A stretch of 64,000 nucleotides of DNA from Noviherbaspirillum sp. Root189. GTDB lineage: Bacteria; Pseudomonadota; Gammaproteobacteria; Burkholderiales; Burkholderiaceae_D. The stretch covers positions 58,174-122,173 of the forward strand of contig NZ_LMHZ01000034.1 of assembly GCF_001428545.1 (NCBI RefSeq), given 5' to 3'. Below are positions 47,214 to 56,615 of the stretch, piece by piece. A program made the translations under genes and the position numbers. How positions within the stretch are numbered: position 1 is the first letter of the stretch; the number at the start of each line of letters is the position of its first letter. Under the pieces are notes generated by a model that had not been told where the DNA came from, searched no databases, and worked only from the letters and a program-made list of their open reading frames with translations.

Positions 47214-47365
47214 GGGACGAAAGTAAAAGGTTGGCAACGTTCGCGCTGCGCAGGCATAGCGCTCTGCGCGTCCCGCGAAGCTGCGTCCCATCAGCTTGCC
47301 ACCAGCCTACCTGCCGGGACGCAGGCGACAGGGTTGGTTCGATCACAAGTAAGAACTTGGCAGAT

Positions 47366-47902
47366 CTAGCGTACGGCAGCCGTTTTCTTCTTGTCACGGC
47401 TCAGTTCTCGCTCTTCCTTGAGCAACTTGGCCTTGATGCGATTGCGTTTCAGCGGCGACAGGTATTCGACGAAGACCTTGCCTTTCAGATGATCCATTTC
47501 GTGCTGGATACAGACTGCCAGCAGATCGTCAGCCTCGATTTCAAACGGCTTGCCGTCAAGGTCAAGGGCTTTGACTTTGACGCGGGCCGGTCGCTCGACG
47601 CCGTCGTAGATGCCCGGCACCGACAGGCAGCCCTCGTCATAGACGCGGCGCTCTTCGCTGGCCCAGGTGATTTCGGGATTGATGAAAACCTGCAACTGGT
47701 CATGGGTATCCGAGGTGTCGATGACAATCAGTTGCTCATGCACGTCCACCTGGGTCGCGGCGAGGCCGACGCCGGGCGCTTCGTACATGGTTTCAGCCAT
47801 GTCGGCGGCCAGCTTCTTCAGGCGTGCGTCGAAAACGGTGACCGGCTTGGCCACCTTATGCAAACGCGGATCGGGATAACGCAAAATATTTAATAGGGAC
47901 AT
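47366..47902 (-). CDS. def: Def, peptide deformylase
   Basis: This is a 178-residue metalloenzyme that removes the formyl group from nascent proteins. All three motifs are present: GVGLAATQ (motif 1), EGCLSVPG (motif 2, Cys ligand) and QHEMDHLKG (motif 3, HExxH metal site). The start [20 protein letters not shown] at 47902 fits the family; the longer frame from 47920 adds only six residues. A lysine/arginine-rich tail follows the core. It is divergent from the LysM protein gene (201 bases between starts). Confidence 0.97.
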   Translation of the reverse strand: MSLLNILRYPDPRLHKVAKPVTVFDARLKKLAADMAETMYEAPGVGLAATQVDVHEQLIVIDTSDTHDQLQVFINPEITWASEERRVYDEGCLSVPGIYDGVERPARVKVKALDLDGKPFEIEADDLLAVCIQHEMDHLKGKVFVEYLSPLKRNRIKAKLLKEERELSRDKKKTAAVR

Positions 47903-48103
47903 ACGGCTTTTGTGCAACAACCTCGTCTTGACGAGGCGTCGTTTCTCTTGCTAGTTCAAGGATTTATGTGCAGAATTTGATTCACTTTGACAAGTTTTGT
48001 CGCGGCAATTCTTTACACGTTGGCAATATACAGTGGCGATCACCGTCGCGATGGATATGAGGTTGGAGTCACGCCACACAAGCCACGTTCACCGGATACA
48101 TTT

Positions 48104-49213
48104 ATGAAAAAGTTTAGCACAGCAGCCCTTCTACTCGCTCTGACGGCGGCTGCAAATGGCTTTGCGGCCACCGGCGACAACGGTACGATTTCCCCGCGCT
48201 GTGCTTTCCTGCCCAATGCGCCTGACCAGCATACGGTGGTTCGCGGCGATACACTATGGGACATTTCCGGCAAATTCCTGCAGCATCCCTGGTGCTGGCC
48301 GCAGGTCTGGGGCCTGAATCGCGACCAGATCCGCGACCCGCACTGGATTTATCCTGGCCAGATTGTCTATTTCGACCGTGCAAGCGGCAGGCTTCGCCTC
48401 GGCAATGCAGTGGGTTCCGCGTCAGGCACGCCGACTGTCAAATTGTCGCCACAGGTGCGCACCGAAGGCCTGGGCCAGGACGCCATTCCGGCCATTCCCT
48501 CCAGTGTGATCGAGCCTTTCCTGTCGCAACCGCTGATCGTTTCCGAAAACGAACTCAAGAACGTCCCGCGCATCATGGCAACCGACGAAGGACGAGTCAT
48601 CCTTGGCAAGAATGACAAGGCCTATGTGCGCGGCGACCTGCAGTCCGGCACTTCATTTCAGGTATTTCGACCCGGGATTCCTCTCAAAGATCCAGGCACC
48701 GGCAAGGTCATCGGCTACGAGGCCGCTTACCTGGGCACGGTCAAGCTTGAGCGCGAAGCCAAATCGCCCGATGAAGCGCATGTGTTCCGTGTCGTCACGG
48801 TCAAGGAAGAAATGGGCATCGGTGACCGCCTGATGCCAGTGCCACCGACGCCCATCCTGAATTACATGCCGCATCCGCCCGAAGCCAATGTCGATGCACG
48901 CATCGTCTCTGTCTATGGCGGCGTGTCGCAGGCGGGTCAGAACCAGATCGTGACCGTGAACCGCGGCAGCAAGGATGGTCTCGACACCGGGACGGTGCTG
49001 GAGCTGTATCGCTTCGGCCAGGTGGTGTCCGACCGTACCGACGACAGCGGCTTCTTTTCGTTTTCGTCCTGGGGCCGCAAGAAGGTCAAGCTTCCCGACA
49101 CCCAGTATGGCAGCCTGTTCGTTTTCCGGGTGTTCGACAACATCTCGTATGGTCTTGTGATGCAGGTGACCGACAGCGTCCAGATAGGCGACGTTGCGCG
49201 CTCACCAGACTAA
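48104..49213 (+). CDS. Secreted LysM-domain protein
   Basis: This is a 369-residue protein from the ATG at 48104 (MKKFSTAALLLALTAAANGF), a Sec signal cleaved near residue 22. A LysM domain follows (QHTVVRGDTLWDISGKFLQH to WIYPGQIVYF, about 45-95), which binds peptidoglycan. The remainder is a long beta-rich region with TVNRGSKDGLDTGTVLELYR, similar to the C-terminal part of LysM proteins encoded next to dprA in betaproteobacteria. It probably acts in the periplasm on or near the cell wall. A MITE separates it from dprA. Confidence 0.88.
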   Translation: MKKFSTAALLLALTAAANGFAATGDNGTISPRCAFLPNAPDQHTVVRGDTLWDISGKFLQHPWCWPQVWGLNRDQIRDPHWIYPGQIVYFDRASGRLRLGNAVGSASGTPTVKLSPQVRTEGLGQDAIPAIPSSVIEPFLSQPLIVSENELKNVPRIMATDEGRVILGKNDKAYVRGDLQSGTSFQVFRPGIPLKDPGTGKVIGYEAAYLGTVKLEREAKSPDEAHVFRVVTVKEEMGIGDRLMPVPPTPILNYMPHPPEANVDARIVSVYGGVSQAGQNQIVTVNRGSKDGLDTGTVLELYRFGQVVSDRTDDSGFFSFSSWGRKKVKLPDTQYGSLFVFRVFDNISYGLVMQVTDSVQIGDVARSPD

Positions 49214-49351
49214 TACCAATCCCAACCCATAACGCACCATGACATCGCGTCTTTTTCCGCCTGCCTGCGTTGCACTCGTCGTCAATAGCCCGCTATTGAC
49301 TCCTCCTGCGCCTTGCCAGTCAAAAAAATCCATCGATCTCAGGGATTGGTA
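49214..49351 (-). mobile_element. MITE-like element, copy B (inverted orientation)
   Basis: This is a 138-base element beginning TACCAATCCCAACCCATAAC and ending AGGGATTGGTA, in the opposite orientation to copies A and C. Compared with copy C it lacks 20 bases next to one end and about 12 bases in the centre. It lies between the LysM gene stop and the dprA start, where it may influence dprA transcription or act as a terminator. Confidence 0.88.
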
Positions 49352-49363
49352 TAACATCACGCG

Positions 49364-50476
49364 ATGATCGATACCGACTGGGCGCGGGACCTCGCGCAAT
49401 GGATACGCTTTGAGCAAACGCCAGGCGTGGGGAACGACACCGGACGCAGACTGCTGTCGGCCTTCGGCTTGCCGCAACATGTCTTTGATGCGGACTTCGA
49501 GGCGCTTGCCGCCGTCGTGCCCGAGCGGGTTGCCCGTGCCTTGCTGGCACCGCTGCCAAGTGACACGCGCGCGCTGATCGACAAGACGCTGGACTGGGCA
49601 AGCCTTCCGGGTAACCGCGTACTGACGCTGGCCGACGATGACTATCCGCGACAGCTGCTCAATATTTCCGATCCGCCGCTACTGCTCTATATTAAAGGGC
49701 GCATCGAACTGTTGCGGGCGACGTCGATTGCCGTTGTCGGCAGCCGCAATGCCACTGCCCAGGGCGTCCTGAATGCAGAGAAATTTTCCGAATCGCTCAG
49801 CCGCGAATGCCTGACCATTGTTTCCGGCCAGGCGCTGGGCATCGATACCGCCGCACATCTCGGCGGGCTGCGTGGCGTCGGCTCGACCATTGCCGTCATC
49901 GGCACCGGTGCTGATACCGTTTACCCGGCACGTAACCGTGCACTCGCGCACCAGATCGCGGACCAGGGCTGCATCGTCAGTGAGTACGCGCTTGGAGAAG
50001 GGCCGATCGCATCGCATTTCCCGCGGCGTAACCGGCTCATCTCCGGCCTGTCGCGCGGCGTACTGGTCATCGAAGCCGCAGCGCAGTCCGGTTCCTTGAT
50101 CACTGCACGCATGGCGGCCGAACAGGGCCGCGATGTATTTGCGATACCCGGCTCCATCCACTCGCCGCTGTCCAAAGGATGCCATCTGCTGATCCGGCAA
50201 GGGGCCAAGCTGGTCGACTCGGCACAACATATCCTTGAAGAAATCGGCGAACTGCCTTCCCGGTTGCCTGCGGTCAAGGCGCCTGCGGTTTCCGGCAGCG
50301 CACCGGAATGTATGGTACTTTCTGCGCTGGGTTACGACCCGGTCGATATGGATACGTTGGCAACGCGTTGCGAAATCGGTATTGCAGAACTGAGCGCACG
50401 TCTTTTGACGCATGAACTTGATGGCCTGGTGGAAACTCTTCCCGGCGGAATGATCCGCCGAATCGCAACATCCTGA
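49364..50476 (+). CDS. dprA: DprA, DNA-processing protein
   Basis: This is a 370-residue protein that loads RecA on incoming single-stranded DNA in natural transformation. The N-terminal helical region (FEQTPGVGNDTGRRLLSAFG) precedes the Rossmann-like core with IAVVGSRNATAQGVLNAEKF, SGQALGIDTAAHLGGL, AVIGTGADTVYPARN and RNRLISGLSRGVLVIEA. The C-terminal winged-helix domain (about 305-370) ends LDGLVETLPGGMIRRI. The start MIDTDWARDLAQWIRFEQTP follows the MITE. DprA is intact although comM, another transformation gene, is broken in this strain. Confidence 0.96.
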   Translation: MIDTDWARDLAQWIRFEQTPGVGNDTGRRLLSAFGLPQHVFDADFEALAAVVPERVARALLAPLPSDTRALIDKTLDWASLPGNRVLTLADDDYPRQLLNISDPPLLLYIKGRIELLRATSIAVVGSRNATAQGVLNAEKFSESLSRECLTIVSGQALGIDTAAHLGGLRGVGSTIAVIGTGADTVYPARNRALAHQIADQGCIVSEYALGEGPIASHFPRRNRLISGLSRGVLVIEAAAQSGSLITARMAAEQGRDVFAIPGSIHSPLSKGCHLLIRQGAKLVDSAQHILEEIGELPSRLPAVKAPAVSGSAPECMVLSALGYDPVDMDTLATRCEIGIAELSARLLTHELDGLVETLPGGMIRRIATS

Positions 50477-50684
50477 TACCAAAAACACGCTGTCAGCATT
50501 TTCTTTTTTAAGATATGCTGTACCTGTAAGACTGCAATTTATTTGTACTGTCGCTGGCATGGCACCTCTTTTCTTGGCTTCAGGTGTTTTCATGCAAGAA
50601 AAGATGATCACGAGAGTGTCATTTATTCGCAACCTGGTTGCTGCCCTGCACATTGGGCAATGACCTTAACGGTACAGTGAAATC

Positions 50685-51161
50685 ATGTTCGACGTTCTCG
50701 TTTACCTCTACGAAACTTATTACCGCCCCGACGCCTGTCCGGATTCGGAAGCACTCGTCAAGAAGCTGTCGGCTGTCGGCTTCGAGGAAGAAGAGATTTC
50801 CAAAGCACTCGGCTGGCTCACCGATCTTGCCGAAGCGACCAATGAGCTTTCCGACCGCTATCCGCAGCAGGCTGCGTTTTCCTTCGGCATCCGCATCTAC
50901 GCCCAGCGGGAAATGGATGTGCTCGGTACAGAGGCTGTCGGCTTCCTGCAGTTCCTTGAGTCAGCCAAAGTCATCGACTCAATCCAGCGAGAAATCATCA
51001 TTGAGCGCGCACTCGCTGTGAGCGACTCCCAAGTATCGCTCGACAAGATCAAGGTGATTGTCCTGATGGTGCTATGGAGCCAGGGCAAGGAACCGGATGG
51101 TCTGATCTTCGATGAATTGTTTTCCGACGACGAAGACGCCGAGCCGCGTCTCTTGCATTAA
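50685..51161 (+). CDS. smg: Smg family protein (DUF494)
   Basis: This is a 158-residue acidic protein, [20 protein letters not shown], with [20 protein letters not shown] and the C-terminal [15 protein letters not shown]. This is the Smg family, encoded next to dprA (smf) in many beta- and gammaproteobacteria and of unknown function. The position between dprA and a topoisomerase gene is the usual one. Confidence 0.93.
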   Translation: MFDVLVYLYETYYRPDACPDSEALVKKLSAVGFEEEEISKALGWLTDLAEATNELSDRYPQQAAFSFGIRIYAQREMDVLGTEAVGFLQFLESAKVIDSIQREIIIERALAVSDSQVSLDKIKVIVLMVLWSQGKEPDGLIFDELFSDDEDAEPRLLH

Positions 51162-51430
51162 CAGCAATAGTACTGCAACCGCAACTATCGCCGAAAAGGC
51201 AATTCATACGTTTATCCGCAACATCCGCCCGCTGTTGTCGTACGGGATTACCGTCGCACAGCGGGCACTCACATTCCTCGTTGCTTGCGGTTTCTCCCGC
51301 AACGCGCTTATCATTGGCCGCTCAATCTCCAGATAAGTTGCTATATTAGTAGGGGGTTGCACTGAAGCAAGCCCATCTACCTGCCATTACCGCGTTACCG
51401 CGCTAGCCGCGCACTAAAGAGAATACGCTT

Positions 51431-54052
51431 ATGACCAAGACCCTCATCATCGCAGAGAAGCCCTCTGTCGCGAACGATATCGCGAAGGCGCTCGGCGGCT
51501 TTACAAAGCACGATGAGTACTTTGAATCCGACGAGTATGTCCTGTCCTCCGCAGTCGGCCACCTGGTCGAAATCGCGGTTCCGGAAGAATATGACGTCAA
51601 ACGCGGCAAGTGGACGTTCACGCACTTGCCGATGATTCCGCCGCATTTTGCCCTCAACCCGATTGCCAAGACCGAATCGCGGCTGAAGGTGCTGAACAAG
51701 TTGATCAAGCGCAAGGATGTCACGGCCCTTATCAACGCATGCGACGCCGGGCGCGAGGGCGAACTGATCTTCCGCCTGATCGTGCAATACGCGAAAGCCA
51801 AGCAGCCGATCAAGCGCCTGTGGCTGCAATCCATGACGCAGGGCGCAATACGCGACGGCTTTGCCCGGCTGCGTGAAGACCGCGAAATGCTGCCGCTGGC
51901 CGACGCCGCACGCTGCCGCAGCGAGGCCGACTGGCTGATCGGCATCAATGGCACGCGCGCGATGACTGCCTTCAATTCCAAGGAAGGCGGTTTCTACCTG
52001 ACGACCGTCGGTCGCGTGCAGACGCCGACCCTGTCGATCGTGGTGGAGCGTGAAGAAAAGATCAAGAATTTCGTGCCACGCGACTATTGGGAAGTGCGCG
52101 CCGAATTCGTCTGTGCCGCCGGCATCTATGAAGGCCGCTGGCTCGACACCAAGTTCAAGAAGGACGAAACCGATCCGGAAAAACGCGCTGAACGGTTGTG
52201 GAGCAAGGCTGCCGCCGAATCCATTGTCGCCGCCTGCCGCGGCAAGCAAGGCACGGTTACCGAAGAATCCAAACCTGCCACCCAGATGGCGCCGGCATTG
52301 TTCGATCTGACCAGCCTGCAGCGCGAGGCCAATGCGCGCTTCGGCTTTTCTGCGAAGAACACGCTTGGCCTGGCACAGGCGCTGTACGAAAAGCACAAGG
52401 TGCTGACCTATCCGCGTACCGACTCGCGCCACTTGCCGGAAGACTATTTGCAGACCGTCAGGCAAACGCTGGAAACGGTATCGGAAAACCATAACTATCA
52501 GCAGTTCGCCTCGCAGATCCTGAACAAGAACTGGGTCAAGCCGAACAAGCGCATTTTCGACAACAGCAAGATCAGCGATCACTTCGCGATCATTCCCACC
52601 ACCCAGGCGCCGAAGAACCTGTCGGAGCCCGAGCAAAAGCTGTACGACCTGGTGACACGCCGTTTCATGGCGGTGTTCTTCCCTGCGGCCGAATTCCAGG
52701 TAACGACCCGCTATACCGAAGTCTCCGGCCATCAGTTCAAGACCGAAGGCAAGGTCATGACCAATCCGGGCTGGCTGGCCATCTACGGCAAGGAAGCGGC
52801 GAACGACGACGACAAGGAAAACGCCGGCACGCTGGTTCCCGTGGCGAAGGATGAAAAGGTCAAGACCGAAAAAATCACCGCCAACGGTCTGGTCACCAAA
52901 CCGCCTGCACGGTATTCGGAAGCGACACTGCTATCGGCGATGGAGGGTGCGGGCAAACTGGTCGACGATGAGGACCTGCGTGAAGCGATGGCCGGCAAGG
53001 GCCTCGGTACGCCGGCGACGCGCGCGGCCATCATCGAAGGCTTGCTCAATGAAAAATACCTGCTGCGCGAGGGACGCGAAATCATTCCCACGGCAAAGGC
53101 CTTCCAGCTGATGACCTTGCTGCGCGGTCTGGGCGTGAATGAACTGACCGCACCTGAACTCACCGGTGAATGGGAATACAAGCTGTCGCAGATGGAACGC
53201 GGCAAGATCAGCCGTGAGGAATTCATGCGCGAGATCGCGCAGATGACGCAAATCATCGTCAAGCGCGCGAAGGAATACAACAACGACACTATTCCCGGTG
53301 ACTATGCGACGCTGAAGACGCCGTGCCCGAATTGCGGCGGCGTGGTGAAGGAAAACTATCGACGTTTCGCCTGCACCAAGTGCGAATTTTCAATGAGCAA
53401 AATCCCCGGCAGCCGCCAGTTTGAAATCGCGGAAGTCGAAGAGTTGCTGGAGAAGCGTGAGATCGGTCCCTTGCAAGGCTTCCGTTCCAAGATGGGCCGT
53501 CCGTTTGCAGCCATCCTGAAGATCGTACGTGACGCGGAAATCAACAACTTCAAGCTGGAATTCGATTTCGGTCAGAACCAGGATGAAGGCGAAGATGGCG
53601 AAGGTGTCGATTTCACCGGGCAGACAGCGCTCGGTGCTTGCCCCAAGTGCGGCAGCGGCGTGTACGAAATGGGCTTGGCCTATGTCTGCGAAAAGACGGT
53701 CGCCAAACCCAAGGCCTGCGATTTCCGCAGCGGTCGTATTATCCTGCAGCAGGAAATCCTGCCCGAGCAGATGGCCAAGCTGCTCAATGATGGCAAAACC
53801 GATCTGCTGCCAGGTTTCATTTCGCAGCGCACCCGCAGACCTTTCAAGGCTTATCTGGTAAAAGACAAAGTCGGCAAGGTGAGCTTCGAGTTTGAAGAAC
53901 GCAAGGCCAAGGCCCCCGCCAAGGGCAAGGTCGCCGAAAAGGACGCGGCAGCGGAGGAAGCACCAAAGAAAGCGGCGCCGGCCAAGAGTGTCGCCAAGCC
54001 GGCTGCGAAGAAGGCTGTCGCTAAAAAAGCAGCAGCGAAGAAGGCTGCGTAA
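51431..54052 (+). CDS. topB: DNA topoisomerase III (type IA)
   Basis: This is an 873-residue type IA topoisomerase that relaxes and decatenates DNA through a 5'-phosphotyrosine link. The Toprim domain (1-150) shows LIIAEKPSVANDIAKAL and the acidic pair in INACDAGREGELIFR. The active-site tyrosine is Y327 in VLTYPRTDSRHLPEDY. The C-terminal part has a four-cysteine zinc ribbon (CPNCGGVVKENYRRFACTKC), a second one (CPKCGSGVYEMG) and a lysine/alanine-rich tail of about 60 residues, typical of betaproteobacterial enzymes. E. coli TopB has 653 residues; the extra length is the C-terminal region. Confidence 0.93.
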   Translation: MTKTLIIAEKPSVANDIAKALGGFTKHDEYFESDEYVLSSAVGHLVEIAVPEEYDVKRGKWTFTHLPMIPPHFALNPIAKTESRLKVLNKLIKRKDVTALINACDAGREGELIFRLIVQYAKAKQPIKRLWLQSMTQGAIRDGFARLREDREMLPLADAARCRSEADWLIGINGTRAMTAFNSKEGGFYLTTVGRVQTPTLSIVVEREEKIKNFVPRDYWEVRAEFVCAAGIYEGRWLDTKFKKDETDPEKRAERLWSKAAAESIVAACRGKQGTVTEESKPATQMAPALFDLTSLQREANARFGFSAKNTLGLAQALYEKHKVLTYPRTDSRHLPEDYLQTVRQTLETVSENHNYQQFASQILNKNWVKPNKRIFDNSKISDHFAIIPTTQAPKNLSEPEQKLYDLVTRRFMAVFFPAAEFQVTTRYTEVSGHQFKTEGKVMTNPGWLAIYGKEAANDDDKENAGTLVPVAKDEKVKTEKITANGLVTKPPARYSEATLLSAMEGAGKLVDDEDLREAMAGKGLGTPATRAAIIEGLLNEKYLLREGREIIPTAKAFQLMTLLRGLGVNELTAPELTGEWEYKLSQMERGKISREEFMREIAQMTQIIVKRAKEYNNDTIPGDYATLKTPCPNCGGVVKENYRRFACTKCEFSMSKIPGSRQFEIAEVEELLEKREIGPLQGFRSKMGRPFAAILKIVRDAEINNFKLEFDFGQNQDEGEDGEGVDFTGQTALGACPKCGSGVYEMGLAYVCEKTVAKPKACDFRSGRIILQQEILPEQMAKLLNDGKTDLLPGFISQRTRRPFKAYLVKDKVGKVSFEFEERKAKAPAKGKVAEKDAAAEEAPKKAAPAKSVAKPAAKKAVAKKAAAKKAA

Positions 54053-54060
54053 GCGCTTTA

Positions 54061-54230
54061 TACCAATCCCAAGCTATAACGTGACAAATGAGATCGATGG
54101 ATTTTTTTGACTGGCAAGGCGCAGGAGGAGTCAATAGCGAGCTATTGACAACGAGTGCAACGCAGGCAGGCGGCTCGGCGCCCCCGAAAAAAGACGCGAT
54201 CTCATGGTGCGTTATGGGTTGGGATTGGTA
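54061..54230 (+). mobile_element. MITE-like element, copy C (longest copy)
   Basis: This is a 170-base element, TACCAATCCCAAGCTATAAC to GGTTGGGATTGGTA. It contains all blocks seen in the other copies plus a central GC-rich palindrome (CGGCTCGGCGCCCCCG). No open frame of sense is present, so it must be moved by a transposase encoded elsewhere. It begins eight bases after the topoisomerase stop. Confidence 0.88.
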
Positions 54231-54292
54231 TTACTTCGCAGACGTGTTCGGGTTGCGCTTTGCAGGTTTGCGGAAAACGACATGAACCAAAC

Positions 54293-54325
54293 AAAACGGC
54301 TTGCGCAGTTGCGCAAGCCGTTTTT
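54293..54325. terminator. Bidirectional intrinsic terminator
   Basis: AAAACGGCTTGCGCA pairs with TGCGCAAGCCGTTTTT with a tight loop (effectively AGTT). It sits after the MITE and would stop transcription from topB as well as from the minus-strand GFA gene. Confidence 0.85.
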
Positions 54326-54423
54326 CATTTCAGGCCACTGATCTCACAAATCCCACAATGCTGCGTAATGCCATGCGCCCCTCGAACTCCGATACGCGAC
54401 AATCAAACAGGCAACTGAAGGCT

Positions 54424-54831
54424 TCAGCGTCGCCCGGGTTCATGCGTATCGTACTGCGGCAGCGTGTCATTGATCGCAGCCCATGGAGGAATACCTGAGG
54501 TAAAAATATGCGCGGCAGGCGTGGCTTCCGTCGGCGTGTCTACCGTCCCCATGCGCAAACGCAATACCTCCGGCGTGTCATCCCGGCGTGAATACAATGG
54601 CGAGCCGCAGCGACTGCAAAATGCGCGTTTCTTGCCGGGCGAAGACGCGTATTCGGTGATCAGTTCCTCGCCTTGCACCCACTGGAACTGCTTTCTGTCC
54701 ACCGGTGCGGCGACGACCGCGCTGGTACCTTGCGCCTTACGGCAATCGCTGCAGTGACACACGGTGATGGTGCCGAAGTTTCCGCCGTATTCGTATTGCA
54801 CGCCACCACACATACAACTTCCCTTGATCAT
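54424..54831 (-). CDS. GFA-family (glutathione-dependent formaldehyde-activating-like) protein
   Basis: This is a 135-residue protein from the ATG at 54831, which has GGAAGG at good spacing. The zinc-binding cysteines of the CENP-V/GFA fold are clear: GSCMCGGVQYE, VCHCSDCRKAQGT and AFCSRCGSPLYS. The C-terminal part reads LRLRMGTVDTPTEATPAAHI and ends in the common GFA pattern (IPPWAAINDTLPQYD). The family is named after a proposed S-hydroxymethyl-glutathione synthase, but that activity has not been confirmed for most members. It is a monocistronic gene ending at the bidirectional terminator. Confidence 0.9.
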   Translation of the reverse strand: MIKGSCMCGGVQYEYGGNFGTITVCHCSDCRKAQGTSAVVAAPVDRKQFQWVQGEELITEYASSPGKKRAFCSRCGSPLYSRRDDTPEVLRLRMGTVDTPTEATPAAHIFTSGIPPWAAINDTLPQYDTHEPGRR

Positions 54832-55035
54832 GTTGCGTCCTTCCATAGTGAGGATTGCTGCACCGCACAGGCATCCATGGAAGCTTGAATGCGCGGTATC
54901 AACAAGCCATTCTTCGAGACAATGCCAAACCGGAACTATCACCGTAGCGCAAAGGTCGAACTTTTGCAAAAGCCATAAGACATTGTTTTCCGATGGTGAT
55001 GGGAAGCGATGGATTCCAACGTTCCGGAGGATATG

Positions 55036-55248
55036 ATGAAACAACGTACTTTGATTTCGGTAATAAGCGCCATCACATTGGCATCCGCACTCTCGGCATG
55101 CGGCACACCAACAAGGCAGCAGGTTGGTGTAGGCACCGGCGCCGTGCTTGGCGGCGTGGCAGGACATGCAGTAACCGGCGGCAGTACCATGGGTACGGTA
55201 GGCGGCGCCGCAGTGGGTGGCCTGCTTGGTAATGAGGTATCGAAGTAA
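55036..55248 (+). CDS. Glycine-zipper lipoprotein (OsmB-like)
   Basis: This is a 70-residue lipoprotein. The ATG at 55036 lies five bases after CGGAGG; the preceding ATG at 55033 is too close. The signal peptide MKQRTLISVISAITLASALS ends in the lipobox SAC (Cys22). The mature part is a glycine zipper (GVGTGAVLGGVAGHAVTGGS then MGTVGGAAVGGLLGNEVSK), as in osmotically inducible OsmB and Pcp-like outer membrane lipoproteins. It probably sits in the outer membrane. Confidence 0.85.
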   Translation: MKQRTLISVISAITLASALSACGTPTRQQVGVGTGAVLGGVAGHAVTGGSTMGTVGGAAVGGLLGNEVSK

Positions 55249-55593
55249 TCGAAGAGCCATTCCGGCTTGGTCAATTCGGCCTTGCCATCGCTTCACCTGT
55301 CGCGGATGCCTGTATCTCGTCACGGCTTTCTAAAGCGTGCCAAGGCTTCCGCGATCTTCCGCATGCTTTATTTCATCGATCTTCCCATTCCGTTCAGACT
55401 GCAGCAATAAGGTCGATCAGTAAGGTCCGCCAGTGACGTACAGATACGCCTTATTGACCATGTCGTGTAACCAAATGCATCTGCCGGAACTTTCGAGTAT
55501 TGAAAGTTTCTACACACTCGCAACATGCAATTTTGGCATGAGCATGTCTTCCAGTTGTCTCTGGTAACTGAACGATTCTTAAGGAGAATTCTT
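55249..55593. other. Intergenic region, nothing recognised
   Basis: This lies between two small lipoprotein genes. No strong hairpin or open frame was seen. The end holds the ribosome binding site AAGGAGA of the next gene and presumably its promoter. Confidence 0.4.
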
Positions 55594-55914
55594 ATGATGA
55601 AATGGACTATCCCCTTGGTATGCGCATTGGTGTTGAGCGCATGCGGCACCTCTGGCTCTGGCATGAGGTCCGGCTCCGGCGGCTACGGCTCCAGCTCCAG
55701 CGGCGCTTCCAGCACAAGCCCAAGCTCGTCCTCGTCCTCGTCCGGCATGTCTTCGCCGAGCAGCAACGTGCCGACTCCTAGCTCCGCTACAGGCTCGTCC
55801 ACTACCACTTCATCCGGTATGTCGGGTGCGGGCACCACAGGCACCACCGGTGTTGGCGCTGGTACTGGTTCCGGTGCTAGCGGTGGCGCGGGTGCAGCAG
55901 GTGGCGCGAAGTAA
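55594..55914 (+). CDS. Serine/glycine-rich low-complexity lipoprotein
   Basis: This is a 106-residue protein. AAGGAGA precedes the ATG at 55594 at normal spacing. The signal MMKWTIPLVCALVLSACGTS has the lipobox LSAC (Cys17). The rest is almost only Ser, Gly, Thr and Ala (GSGGYGSSSSGASSTSPSSS and later TTGTTGVGAGTGSGASGGAG), with no folded-domain motif. Such proteins are usually flexible cell-envelope spacers of unknown role. The low complexity means homology searches will be uninformative. Confidence 0.75.
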   Translation: MMKWTIPLVCALVLSACGTSGSGMRSGSGGYGSSSSGASSTSPSSSSSSSGMSSPSSNVPTPSSATGSSTTTSSGMSGAGTTGTTGVGAGTGSGASGGAGAAGGAK

Positions 55915-56058
55915 TCGAGCGTTTCGGCAGTGTGCTGCATGCATCCGCGGTTCACGCGCAACCCTCCATGCGCGAGATCTTGCGAATAGCATTGCACACT
56001 GCTGATCAATGCGGCTGGCCAGCCCAGCCTTTCTTTTTCTTTTTTCCTTTTTTCTTCC

Positions 56059-56613
56059 CTATTCCTGCAGCAAAAGGCGCGTCTGTCCGTCAGCGAAAAA
56101 ATCTGCCGCAGCGGGTATCGCTGTTTCGGCACCACGATAATTCTTTTCTTCCAGCGCCAGCAAGTACCTCTTACGATCGAGTCCGCCCGCATAACCGGAC
56201 AATGCACCCGAGCTTCCCAATACCCGATGGCATGGCACGATGATCGATACCGGATTACGCCCGATCGCCGTACCCACCGCACGTACCGCCTTCGGACTGG
56301 CAACGCGCTGTGCAATGGACTGATAGGTGGCAGTTAGTCCAAAAGGCAGCAACGCCAGAGCGTCCCAAACCGCACGCTGGAAGGGTGTGCCACGCAAATC
56401 GAGCGCGACGTCGAATACCTGCCTCTGCCCGGCAAAGTATTCATCGAGTTGGTCCTTCGTGCGCAAAAGATGATCATGCCCATCGTCGCGCCGCCAATCC
56501 TGCGTGCCCTTGAAGTATTTGTGCTGCTCGAAATACAGGCCCGACAGGCCGCGCTCGGTGGCGGCAAGCAGCAAGATGCCCAAGGGACTGCGGTATTCGG
56601 AGTATGAAGTCAT
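56059..56613 (-). CDS. ogt: Methylated-DNA-protein cysteine methyltransferase
   Basis: This is a 184-residue suicide repair protein for O6-alkylguanine. The active site is IIVPCHRVLG with acceptor C128. The helix-turn-helix (ATYQSIAQRVASPKAVRAVG) and the asparagine hinge (GTAIGRNPVSIIVPCHRV) precede it. The start MTSYSEYRSPLGILLLAATE lies two bases after the stop of the upstream Ada-AlkA gene, so the pair is an operon. The N-terminal domain is present, so this is the Ogt/AGT type and not an isolated Ada C-domain. Confidence 0.94.
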   Translation of the reverse strand: MTSYSEYRSPLGILLLAATERGLSGLYFEQHKYFKGTQDWRRDDGHDHLLRTKDQLDEYFAGQRQVFDVALDLRGTPFQRAVWDALALLPFGLTATYQSIAQRVASPKAVRAVGTAIGRNPVSIIVPCHRVLGSSGALSGYAGGLDRKRYLLALEEKNYRGAETAIPAAADFFADGQTRLLLQE

Positions 56614-56615
56614 GT

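Noticed and set aside
51395-52732. 445-codon open frame opposite the topoisomerase gene
   Set aside because: It is antisense to a gene with complete conserved motifs; long antisense frames are expected in G+C-rich DNA.
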